Position numbers and translations under genes: made by a program
Shown: piece by piece, positions 1 to 5,440 of the stretch
Numbering within the stretch: position 1 is the first letter of the stretch
Layout of the letters: each line of letters opens with the position of its first letter
The notes under the pieces: model-generated
What the model was told of the DNA's origin: nothing
What the model saw: only the letters and a program-made list of their open reading frames with translations
Databases searched by the model: none
From: CALGLS01 sp047626155
GTDB taxonomy: Bacteria; Bacteroidota; Bacteroidia; Chitinophagales; Saprospiraceae
Direction of reading: 5' to 3'
Length of the DNA: 10,376 bases
NCBI GenBank assembly: GCA_047626155.1
Contig: JBLHRR010000179.1
Location: 1-10,376, forward strand

Positions 1-1
1 A

Positions 2-487
2 AAAGTCAAAGGCAATAGCTGGAGTATCAATTTCCATGATGATGCTTCTGATTATAAGGACCTTACCATTTATATCACTCTTCCAACACTGGAATCCATT
101 TCCATTGGTGGCTCTGGTAACATCAGTTCTACAAATAATTTCAACAACAGCGATGACATGGATATTTCCATCGGAGGTTCTGGTGACGTAAGCCTTGACC
201 TTAATGCAAAAGACGTAGACATCAGAATTGGTGGTTCAGGAAAAGTGGCCTTAAAAGGCGAAGGGGAAGACCTTGATATCAGCATCGGAGGTTCTGGAGA
301 TGTAATGGCTTTTGACTTCACCGTTAATACCTGCGATGTAAGCAGTGCGGGCTCTGGAGACATTGATCTGAATGTTTCTGATAAGCTTAATGTTTCACTT
401 GTCGGTAGTGGCGATGTTACTTACAAGGGGAATCCTAAGGTGAAATCCAGTATCGTGGGTTCTGGTGATGTAGAGCGTAAAAATTAA
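2..487 (+). CDS. GIN-domain (DUF2807) beta-helix protein, C-terminal part
   Basis: The reading frame is open from the left edge to the TAA at 485-487 and encodes 161 residues with no N-terminus in the window. It contains seven evenly spaced rungs of the type (S/R)IGGSG(D/N/K)(V/I), each followed by short alternating polar and hydrophobic stretches (SIGGSGNI, SIGGSGDVSLDL, RIGGSGKVALKG, SIGGSGDVMAFD, SSAGSGDIDLN, SLVGSGDVTYKG, SIVGSGDVERKN). This is the hallmark of the DUF2807 'putative auto-transporter adhesin head GIN domain', a right-handed beta-helix common in Bacteroidota. Such proteins usually begin with a signal peptide or lipobox and are exported; that part lies outside the window. The molecular role of the family is not established, and the adhesin label is only a database guess. 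An ATG at 158 is internal to the repeat series and is not the start. Confidence 0.9.
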   Translation, partial: KVKGNSWSINFHDDASDYKDLTIYITLPTLESISIGGSGNISSTNNFNNSDDMDISIGGSGDVSLDLNAKDVDIRIGGSGKVALKGEGEDLDISIGGSGDVMAFDFTVNTCDVSSAGSGDIDLNVSDKLNVSLVGSGDVTYKGNPKVKSSIVGSGDVERKN

Positions 488-493
488 ATTTCT

Positions 494-528
494 ATTAGCT
501 TGGAGTTGTAAAAAAGGTCGACTCCTCC
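494..528. repeat. REP-like imperfect hairpin, copy 1
   Basis: Seven bases after the DUF2807 stop the sequence attagcttggagttg (494-508) is followed by a 10-base A-rich loop and cgactcctcc (519-528). ggagttg and cgactcc pair over 7 bases with one G-T wobble. The left arm matches the left arm of the palindrome at 683-712 in 14 of 15 bases, so the two look like diverged copies of one short repeat. There is no T-run after it, so it is not a normal terminator. Confidence 0.5.
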
Positions 529-574
529 AGAGTCTTGCGTGTGTGGCCTAAATGCAGTTATGAAACTGTAGTTT

Positions 575-636
575 AAAAGAGCGTAGTTTCTACCTTTATT
601 CATAATAGATATGGGCCCGAAGCTACGCTCTTTTTT
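575..636 (+). terminator. Long-loop terminator-like hairpin after the DUF2807 gene
   Basis: aaaagagcgtagtttc (575-590) pairs with gaagctacgctctttt (619-634) over 16 positions, with one T-G wobble. The loop is 28 bases and a run of six T follows (631-636) on the + strand. On the - strand the stem ends in four T, so weak bidirectional action is possible. It stands 87 bases downstream of the DUF2807 stop, between convergent genes, which fits transcription termination. The unusually long loop leaves open that this is a mobile-repeat remnant. Confidence 0.5.
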
Positions 637-682
637 ATTCCCTTTACCAGTTGGCCACGGACCTCGGCAGGGGCAAACTTCA

Positions 683-712
683 ATTAGCGTGGAGTTGCAA
701 CTCCTCGCTAAT
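683..712. repeat. Near-perfect 30-base palindrome (REP-like copy 2)
   Basis: The arms are attagcg (683-689) and cgctaat (706-712). They enclose the perfect palindrome ggagttgcaactcc (691-704), with a single T-T mismatch at 690/705. The core resembles the hairpin at 494-528. No T-run follows on + and none precedes it for -, so it is better explained as a dispersed palindromic repeat than as a terminator. It directly abuts the terminator of the M23 gene. Confidence 0.65.
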
Positions 713-742
713 AAAAAACCCCGAAGCTTTTGCAAGCCCGGG
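713..742 (-). terminator. Rho-independent terminator of the padR-M23 operon
   Basis: Read on the - strand, a GC-rich stem is formed by 720-723 with 739-742 (cccg/cggg) and by 726-729 with 734-737 (gctt/aagc), with a small internal bulge and a 4-base loop. It is followed by six T, the complement of 713-718. It lies 36-66 bases downstream of the M23 stop codon, the expected place. Confidence 0.75.
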
Positions 743-778
743 ATCTGGAATAAAAGATGAATGATTTCTTAGTGCATC

Positions 779-1582
779 TTAGGGATTAAAATAATCAACA
801 GGATTAACTGCTTTTCCATTTTTTATCACTTCATAGTGCAGATGTGGCCCTGATGACATTCCTGTGCTTCCGACCAATCCAATCACGGTTCCTTTCTTCA
901 CCGTCTCCCCTTCTTTTACTTTTAGCTTGCTGAGGTGAGAATACTTGGTTTGAAAGTTTTCATCATGCTTAAGCAAAATGTAAAGACCATGTTTTTTCCC
1001 ATCTCTTGCGAACTCCACTACCCCATCTGAAGTAGCCAGCACGGGTGTTCCCAACGGTGCTTTAAAATCGATTCCCTTGTGGAAAACTTTCTTCTTAAAA
1101 ATAGGATGAAACCGATCGCCAAAACCTGAGTTAATCTTGTCGTGATCTTTTAAGGGTTTAATGCTCGGCGGATCAGCGATATCCGTTTCTGCCAGATGAT
1201 CCTGCATGCTCAACATCTCCTGCGGCGAAGGTGCTTGAATGGCATTTTCAAAATGATGTCGCTCCGAATTTGAGTAGAATACAAGCGATGAAGGAATCAG
1301 TAAAAATGCCAAAATTGCTAAAACGAGATTTTTCATAAATGACGATTTTTTGTTAGTTAAAGAAATAGTTTGCTCTTGCAAATTCTTTAATTCATCTTTT
1401 CCAAAAAATTCGAAAACCGTCTTTGATGCTTCCTCGTATAATTTTCCATTTTGCATTTGTTCCTCTATCATGCAACAGACATGATCTAATAACTCTGTTT
1501 CAAGAGGCACGTAGTTCAACCCTTGTTCTGTGAGTTGTTCGGCTACCAATTCTATTTGTTCCTCATTTAATTCTACCATCAT
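779..1582 (-). CDS. Membrane-anchored M23 (LytM-type) metallopeptidase with cytoplasmic helical domain
   Basis: The product has 267 residues in three parts. Residues 1-80 are a charged helical domain with LETELLDHVCCMIEEQM, like the short DUF1700/HAAS-type helical domains often encoded next to PadR regulators; this likeness is from memory and unverified. Residues 84-103 are one membrane segment. Residues about 145-267 are an M23 peptidase domain with the full zinc site: HKGID (H168, D172), YSHLS (H216) and GPHLHY (H247, H249). The family cuts peptide cross-links of peptidoglycan, so the catalytic domain should sit in the periplasm, tethered to the inner membrane. The start ATG (1580-1582) overlaps the padR stop by four bases (ATGA), implying translational coupling; a second ATG follows at once, so the start could be one codon later. 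Physical coupling to PadR through the N-terminal domain is inference. Confidence 0.88.
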   Translation of the reverse strand: MMVELNEEQIELVAEQLTEQGLNYVPLETELLDHVCCMIEEQMQNGKLYEEASKTVFEFFGKDELKNLQEQTISLTNKKSSFMKNLVLAILAFLLIPSSLVFYSNSERHHFENAIQAPSPQEMLSMQDHLAETDIADPPSIKPLKDHDKINSGFGDRFHPIFKKKVFHKGIDFKAPLGTPVLATSDGVVEFARDGKKHGLYILLKHDENFQTKYSHLSKLKVKEGETVKKGTVIGLVGSTGMSSGPHLHYEVIKNGKAVNPVDYFNP

Positions 1583-1917
1583 GCTTTACCTGTTTTTGGC
1601 TGTAAGATGAGTTGCATGGTTTGTATAAACTCTTGGAATTCAGCGATTTTGCTCACATTAGCTTTTTTACCCTTCGCTGTGAGTAGGTAGTATTTCCGAG
1701 TTCGTTTGCCCACCAATTTCTCTTGCGCGCGAACTAAGCCAGCAGCTTCCAGTTTATGCAAGGTTGGATATAGGGCCCCTTCTGTCAAGACCAACTTCCC
1801 TTCCGAGAGTTGTTTGACATGCTGCGAAATTTCGTAACCATACATCTTATGTTCCTCCGCCAGCAGCTTAAGGATGATGGTTTTTAATGTTCCTTTTGTT
1901 AATTCGTTTGATAACAT
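1579..1917 (-). CDS. PadR-family transcriptional regulator
   Basis: The product has 112 residues and is a compact winged-helix protein of the short PadR type. Residues 10-35 (LKTIILKLLAEEHKMYGYEI) match the first two helices and the conserved MYGYEI turn. Residues 44-62 (LTEGALYPTLHKLEAAGLV) are the recognition helix signature. Residues 66-82 (EKLVGKRTRKYYLLTAKG) form the wing. The C-terminal helix (about 86-106) is the dimerization element of the family. PadR proteins usually repress their own operon. Here that is supported by two perfect inverted repeats directly upstream. The gene is followed by a 4-base overlap with the M23 gene, so the two are one operon. The effector is unknown. Confidence 0.93.
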   Translation of the reverse strand: MLSNELTKGTLKTIILKLLAEEHKMYGYEISQHVKQLSEGKLVLTEGALYPTLHKLEAAGLVRAQEKLVGKRTRKYYLLTAKGKKANVSKIAEFQEFIQTMQLILQPKTGKA

Positions 1918-1921
1918 AATG

Positions 1922-1951
1922 CAAATATACCTAAGAATTTTAGGTATCCAA
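1922..1951 (-). promoter_or_regulatory. padR-M23 promoter, probably leaderless
   Basis: On the - strand TATATTTG (complement of 1922-1929) fits the Bacteroidota -7 consensus TAnnTTTG exactly. TTG (complement of 1949-1951) sits 19 bases upstream, within the known 17-23 range. Only four bases separate the -7 box from the padR ATG, so the transcript would begin at or next to the start codon. Confidence 0.65.
1927..1947. promoter_or_regulatory. PadR operator O1
   Basis: This is a perfect inverted repeat of half-sites atacctaa (1927-1934) and ttaggtat (1940-1947) with a 5-base spacer. It fills the space between the -33 and -7 elements and overlaps the -7 box by three bases, so a bound repressor would exclude RNA polymerase. 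Identical half-sites recur in O2. The assignment to this PadR is inferred from position. Confidence 0.8.
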
Positions 1952-1955
1952 GTTT

Positions 1956-1976
1956 ATACCTAAGTAAATTAGGTAT
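1956..1976. promoter_or_regulatory. PadR operator O2
   Basis: This is the second perfect inverted repeat with the same half-sites atacctaa (1956-1963) and ttaggtat (1969-1976) and the same 5-base spacer, differing from O1 only inside the spacer. Its centre is 29 bases from that of O1, just upstream of the -33 element. Two identical sites suggest cooperative or stepwise binding by PadR dimers. Confidence 0.8.
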
Positions 1977-2237
1977 GGCCGGCTAGAAAGAGGAATTAGT
2001 TAACTTGTAAAGCAGCCCGTCCTGGTCAAGTGGGTTAGTTTATTAGTCAATTATTTGGGACTTTCTGGCTGTGTCGATTAGGCAGACCCACAAAGGTGTT
2101 CAGCCGAAGTAGCTACGAGGGGAATTCTTTTTGATTAAAAGGAAATTCGAATCAGACGTATATAAATGTACCCCGAAAATGCCTCACGCAGAGAACGCGA
2201 AGGCAACAAAGCAAGATGTAAATAAAAAGAAGCGGGG
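1977..2237. other. Intergenic region without a recognised gene
   Basis: These 261 bases lie between the padR operators and the end of the M50 gene. I found no convincing coding frame, tRNA or strong terminator. A GC-richer tract at 2181-2204 (gcctcacgcagagaacgcga and four more bases) is bounded by gcct and aggc. A weak 6-base inverted repeat, accccg (2170-2175) and cggggt (2233-2238), could serve as a poor terminator for the M50 gene. Confidence 0.5.
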
Positions 2238-2927
2238 TTAGCCTTCTATTCCATTGTTCACATTTCCGTTTTCTTTTAGCGCTGACTGTAGAATCAATCG
2301 TACATTAAAAAAGCAGAGAATTACAACCACCGCCAACCAAATGTACATCCATACAACTTTAGGAATGACAACAAATAGCTCGGCATATTTTTCTAAATCG
2401 GAGCTAGGGCCAACTCTAAAGTCCTGGACAATGTGAAACAGACAAGCCAGGCCTAAAAACATCAATGCTTCTTTATCAAGGCTCGTCTTATTGGCAATAA
2501 AAAACAATATTAATGCAAAAATCATTAAGAAGCCCGTGGTATATAAACTGTCGAACCATACAAAGCCAACAATAACCATTATGACGGACAAAATGTTTAA
2601 TCCAATTTGTGCGATTCGTCCCTTTCTCGTACCAAGATAAAACAAGAGATTTCCGAGAATAGCAGAACCGATGTAGCCACCCATTAATATAACTGCTCGT
2701 GATCCTCCTCTTGTCATTGTCACACCAGAACCATCTGGATTTATCTGAATCGACATGACTTCTCCTCCTGTAATCAAAGCACCCAAAGCATGACCGAACT
2801 CATGCAGAAAGGTTACCAATAAGGTGATTGGATACAGGATCATTCTGCCATACTCCCCTCCGAAAAATTTAATACCGAGATAGAGAAAGAGCACAATTAG
2901 AATACGAAGGAGGGTATTGTTTTTCAT
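2238..2927 (-). CDS. M50B-like integral membrane zinc metallopeptidase
   Basis: The 229-residue polytopic membrane protein has about six hydrophobic segments (near 5-22, 30-52, 78-98, 106-125, 131-146 and 188-212). The zinc motif HEFGH is at 42-46 inside a membrane segment and is followed by ALGALITGG and NPDGSG (63-68), the pattern of the Peptidase_M50B-like family. HIVQDFRVGPSSDL (165-178) supplies the likely third, acidic zinc ligand. Relatives are intramembrane proteases, but substrates of this subfamily are generally unknown. The gene starts 17 bases after the thioesterase stop, so both are probably co-transcribed; I see no functional link between them. The ATG follows an A-rich stretch without Shine-Dalgarno sequence. 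Confidence 0.85.
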   Translation of the reverse strand: MKNNTLLRILIVLFLYLGIKFFGGEYGRMILYPITLLVTFLHEFGHALGALITGGEVMSIQINPDGSGVTMTRGGSRAVILMGGYIGSAILGNLLFYLGTRKGRIAQIGLNILSVIMVIVGFVWFDSLYTTGFLMIFALILFFIANKTSLDKEALMFLGLACLFHIVQDFRVGPSSDLEKYAELFVVIPKVVWMYIWLAVVVILCFFNVRLILQSALKENGNVNNGIEG

Positions 2928-2944
2928 GTTTTTTAAAATTAGTA

Positions 2945-3460
2945 TTACACAAAAAATAATTTCTTAACTTCTGTTGCATCTTTTGGTTTTAGTCGTCCGG
3001 CAATTATCAATCGAATTTCTCTTCTGCGAATTGCGGATTCATATAGCCTTTGTTCCTCGTTTGTCAATGGTTGAAATTCAGGAACCTTTATTGGTTTCTT
3101 GGCATCATCACTTAAAGATACGAAAGTGAAATAGGCATCATTACAACGTCTCGAATTATGACCTTTCACATCATGGGCAAAAACTTCTACATAGATCTCT
3201 ACAGAAGTATTGAAAGCTCTAGTAACGGTCGCTTCCAAAGTAATCACATCTCCTACATGGATTGGCTTTTGAAAAGAAACGTGATCCACGGAGACGGTTA
3301 CTACATGAGCTTCACAATGTTTACCTGCGCAAATGCCTGCAGCTATATCCATCCAGCGCATAAGATTACCTCCCATTAAGTTGCCAAGTGGATTGGTGTC
3401 ATTGGGCATTATCATTTCCGTCATGATGGTTTTAGAATCGGATGCTTTCTTAATTTTCAT
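2945..3460 (-). CDS. Acyl-CoA thioesterase, hotdog fold (YciA/BACH type)
   Basis: The product has 171 residues, the usual size of single-hotdog acyl-CoA hydrolases of the YciA/YkhA/ACOT7 family, which split cytosolic acyl-CoA into free acid and CoA. The signature NDTNPLGNLMGGNLMRWMD (20-38) holds the catalytic asparagine (N23) and the acidic residue at the start of the hotdog helix (D38). The central strand motif VTVSVDHVSFQKPIHVGD (54-71) and the SRRCNDAYFTFVSL strand (103-116) are also typical. The last 40 residues are a charged extension with several basic residues (AIRRREIRL). It is the first gene of a two-gene unit with the M50B-like protease. The start ATG is preceded by an AT-rich leader. 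Confidence 0.92.
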   Translation of the reverse strand: MKIKKASDSKTIMTEMIMPNDTNPLGNLMGGNLMRWMDIAAGICAGKHCEAHVVTVSVDHVSFQKPIHVGDVITLEATVTRAFNTSVEIYVEVFAHDVKGHNSRRCNDAYFTFVSLSDDAKKPIKVPEFQPLTNEEQRLYESAIRRREIRLIIAGRLKPKDATEVKKLFFV

Positions 3461-3476
3461 AAAATATTTTTAATTT

Positions 3477-3516
3477 TTTAGAAAGAGGAAGGAGAATCTT
3501 TCTAAAGTTTTTTTTT
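3477..3516 (+). terminator. Hairpin with nine-T run in the thioesterase leader
   Basis: tttagaaag (3477-3485) and ctttctaaa (3498-3506) form a perfect 9-base stem with a 12-base loop, followed by G and nine T (3508-3516) on the + strand. In that direction it has the form of an intrinsic terminator, although the stem is AT-rich. No + strand gene ends here, so it would stop antisense transcription into the thioesterase gene. On the - strand it forms a hairpin in the mRNA leader. Confidence 0.45.
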
Positions 3517-3519
3517 ATT

Positions 3520-3550
3520 TAAGCATACCCCTTTCTGCATTCGGTTGCAA
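3520..3550 (-). promoter_or_regulatory. Candidate promoter of the thioesterase-M50 unit
   Basis: On the - strand TTG (complement of 3548-3550) stands 20 bases before TATGCTTA (complement of 3520-3527), which matches TAnnTTTG at four of its six fixed positions. The transcript would begin near 3512 and have a leader of about 50 bases that includes the hairpin at 3477-3506. Confidence 0.3.
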
Positions 3551-3843
3551 GTTAGTCAAACGATTCTGATTTCTATTTGTTCCTTTTTGGAAAAAAAGAG
3601 ACTATTTTTTAGACGAATGGGGAAATATAAGAGATGCTTACTTTTTGTAAGGAGTGGAATGGAGAATGCAGAAGTTAATTTGGAATGGGAGTTTCGAAGA
3701 AGCAGAGAAGCTAACAACTCATTGCTTCGGAAAAGAGTTTCGACCGTGGGTTTGGGCGTAAAGTTTTCAGAAGTAATAGGCCGATATTGGTTTATCCAAA
3801 TGGTTACCTTAGAAATTGAATGAAAAGATAGGGAGAGTGACCT
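3551..3843. other. Gap without a supported gene
   Basis: A + strand open frame from the TTG at 3545 to 3823 has implausible composition and no ATG near its start. A shorter frame, 3666-3761, reads MQKLIWNGSFEEAEKL and is more protein-like, but it has only 31 codons and no promoter I can see. Nothing here can be called a gene from the sequence alone. Confidence 0.4.
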
Positions 3844-3918
3844 TTACTCCGTAATCCGCTCAAAAACAGATTTCACCATCACAAATACCGCCGTTAATAA
3901 TATTAAGTTACCTAACAT
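3844..3918 (-). CDS. Possible 24-residue single-span membrane peptide
   Basis: On the - strand an ATG (3916-3918) opens a 24-codon frame ending with TAA at 3844-3846. It begins MLGNLILLTAVFVMVK and ends in the charged tail SVFERITE. The first 14 residues are almost all hydrophobic and the tail is charged, as in small inner-membrane peptides. A promoter candidate lies 31-61 bases upstream. The frame is open for ten more codons upstream of the ATG, without another start. I recognise no family. A chance frame cannot be excluded, since 24 codons is short and no homologue is known to me. Confidence 0.35.
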   Translation of the reverse strand: MLGNLILLTAVFVMVKSVFERITE

Positions 3919-3948
3919 AGTGTTTACGTTTATGGGATTATCAGAAAT

Positions 3949-3979
3949 CTAAAATATGTTCTTTGTTCTATTGTAACAA
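3949..3979 (-). promoter_or_regulatory. Candidate promoter for the 24-residue peptide
   Basis: On the - strand TTG (complement of 3977-3979) is followed after 20 bases by TATTTTAG (complement of 3949-3956), which differs from TAnnTTTG at one position. The start of transcription would be near 3942, giving a leader of about 25 bases before the ATG at 3918. Confidence 0.35.
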
Positions 3980-4005
3980 GTTGGTACTTGTGGCCGTTCC
4001 TTATT

Positions 4006-4031
4006 AAAACGCTTTTTCGCGAAAAAACGCT
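4006..4031. repeat. Palindrome with flanking direct repeat upstream of the DUF3467 gene
   Basis: tttttcgcgaaaaa (4013-4026) is a perfect 14-base palindrome. It is bracketed by two copies of aaaacgct (4006-4013 and 4024-4031). It stands about 30 bases upstream of the -7 box of the DUF3467 gene, in the position of a regulator-binding site. No binding protein can be named. Confidence 0.45.
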
Positions 4032-4057
4032 GCTCGGTTTTCCTTGTTTCGGCGTTA

Positions 4058-4065
4058 TAATTTTG
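4058..4065 (+). promoter_or_regulatory. -7 box of the DUF3467-methyltransferase unit
   Basis: TAATTTTG matches TAnnTTTG exactly. The nearest TTG upstream (4044-4046) is only 11 bases away, too close for a -33 element, so the promoter may depend on an activator or be weak. Transcription would start near 4070, about 45 bases before the ATG. Confidence 0.45.
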
Positions 4066-4114
4066 CGATATTGCGACTCTATTCATTTATTAATGTGGTA
4101 CAAAAATAACAATC

Positions 4115-4438
4115 ATGGCAGAAGAGCAAAATAAGAAAAAACAAAACCAACTCAACATAGAACTTCCGGAAGAAGTAGCAGAAGGCATTTACTCCAACCT
4201 AGCTATCATCTCTCATTCTACTTCTGAATTTGTCGTGGATTTTATCCGTATGATGCCAAACGTTCCTAAGGCAAAGGTGAAGTCTAGAATTGTATTAACG
4301 CCTCAACATGCGAAGAAACTTTTGCGTGCTTTGTCTGAGAATGTAGATAAATTTGAGGCACAACATGGGCCTATTTCAGAAGGAGGACAGACGAACTACC
4401 CTTTTATGAATTTTAATACCCCTAAAGCACAGGCATAG
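4115..4438 (+). CDS. DUF3467 family protein
   Basis: The product has 107 residues. The core IELPEEVAEGIYSNLAIISH (15-34), SEFVVDFIRMMPNVPKAKVK (37-56) and SRIVLTPQHAKKLLRAL (57-73) is the highly conserved DUF3467 sequence found throughout Bacteroidota. The family is small and soluble and has no known function. In many genomes of the phylum it is encoded near RNA polymerase subunit genes (my recollection); here it instead stands with its own promoter candidate in front of a methyltransferase gene. The N-terminus is rich in lysine and glutamine (EEQNKKKQNQ) and the C-terminus looks disordered. The next gene begins 8 bases after the stop, so the two are probably co-transcribed. Confidence 0.92.
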   Translation: MAEEQNKKKQNQLNIELPEEVAEGIYSNLAIISHSTSEFVVDFIRMMPNVPKAKVKSRIVLTPQHAKKLLRALSENVDKFEAQHGPISEGGQTNYPFMNFNTPKAQA

Positions 4439-4446
4439 TAATTAAG

Positions 4447-5252
4447 ATGAAGGATTATTTCAAAGACAACGAAAGGCTATGGGATCAAAAAACACCCATT
4501 CATCTTAAGGCGGAGTTCTATGACCTGCCTGGATTCCTTAATGGAAAAACCAGTCTACGTCAACCTGAATTAGCAGATCTTCCCGCTAGCCTTGTTAATG
4601 GAAAATCCATGCTGCATCTGCAATGTCATTTCGGACAGGACTCTCTTTCTTTTGCCCGAATGGGAGCTAAAGTAACTGGTATAGACCTTTCCGGTAATGC
4701 CATTGCAGAAGCAAAAAAATTGAACAAACAACTAGGTCTGGATGCTACTTTCGTGAAATCAAATGTATACGATTTGCCAGAGAACCTAGAAGGCCAATTC
4801 GACATCGTTTTCACCTCTTACGGCACCATCACTTGGCTACCTCTGACTTGGTTAAATGGGCAAAAGTCATCAACCACTTTTTAAAACCGGGCGGTACTTT
4901 TTACATGGTTGAGACCCATCCCCTACTCTTCCTTTTTGACTTTGATAACAATAAAATTTCCTATAATTATTTCAATAGTGGAAAGCCCTATTCGGAGGAA
5001 ACCAATGGCACCTACGCCGACCCAAATTCTGGATTGGTAGCTACCGAACATTTCTGGTGCCACTCGCTTCATGAAGTTATGCAACCCTTATTGAAAGAAG
5101 GCTTACAACTCTTAGATTTCAAAGAGTATGATTACTTTCCTTACAATTGTTTTCCGAATATGGAAAAAGATGGCGAACAAGTTTTCCGATATAAAAAGGC
5201 CGGGGCTACTATCGCTCATATGTTCTCTTTAAAAATGAAGAAAGGAGAATAA
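4447..5252 (+). pseudogene. Class I SAM-dependent methyltransferase, frameshifted
   Basis: Two overlapping frames together encode one methyltransferase of 267 residues, close to the usual length of the family. The first frame (from ATG 4447) gives residues 1-132, with the SAM site MLHLQCHFGQDSLSFARMGA (55-74), the acidic residue D80 in VTGIDLS, and NVYDLP. The second frame continues from GAC at 4845 with DLVKWAKVINHFLKPGG and runs to the TAA at 5250-5252. The expected joined reading is ITWLP-DLVKW. Removing CT at 4843-4844, which sits in CTCT (4841-4844), restores it, so a 2-base tandem duplication is the simplest cause; a 1-base loss would also restore the frame. As read, translation would end at 4884 with a 145-residue protein lacking the C-terminal half. 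The substrate is unknown. A sequencing error is possible. Confidence 0.85.
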
Positions 5253-5361
5253 CAGCCCTTTCTTTCAGAGAACACAAAATTACTTGGTAACGTCCCACAC
5301 CTCTAATCCTAACGGAAGCCAATAACGCAGATATACTTTAACGAACAACCTCCACCAAACG

Positions 5362-5401
5362 AAAAAAGCAGAACCTGAACTCAATCAGATTCTGCTTTTT
5401 T
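5362..5401. terminator. Strong bidirectional terminator
   Basis: aaaaaagcagaa (5362-5373) and ttctgctttttt (5390-5401) are perfectly complementary over 12 bases. The 16-base loop contains a second 4-base stem (ctga 5375-5378, tcag 5385-5388). T-runs follow the stem on both strands. It lies between the convergent methyltransferase (+) and TPR (-) genes and can serve both. Confidence 0.88.
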
Positions 5402-5440
5402 ATTTCTTTTAAGCCTTAACTAAGCCTCAAAACGTAACCA

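Noticed and set aside
70..363. 97-codon - strand frame opposite the DUF2807 gene
   Set aside because: Its SPEPPM-type repeats are only the antisense image of the GGSG repeats of the real gene.
484..735. 83-codon - strand open frame in the hairpin region
   Set aside because: It is built from the palindromes and the terminator stem and has no domain; it overlaps the M23 terminator and the REP-like repeats.
2000..2040. tRNA-like words (tggtcaagtgggttag)
   Set aside because: No acceptor stem, anticodon loop or T-loop can be folded around them.
2181..2204. GC-richer tract as a CRISPR or tandem repeat unit
   Set aside because: It occurs once in the window, with no second copy and no regular spacing, so neither can be supported.
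2170..2238. accccg/cggggt inverted repeat as terminator of the M50 gene
   Set aside because: It has only six paired bases with a loop of more than 50 bases and no T-run in the right place.
3545..3823. 92-codon + strand open frame
   Set aside because: It begins with TTG, has no ATG or promoter near its start, has unusual arginine-rich composition and no recognisable domain. Other frames of the same stretch look more protein-like.
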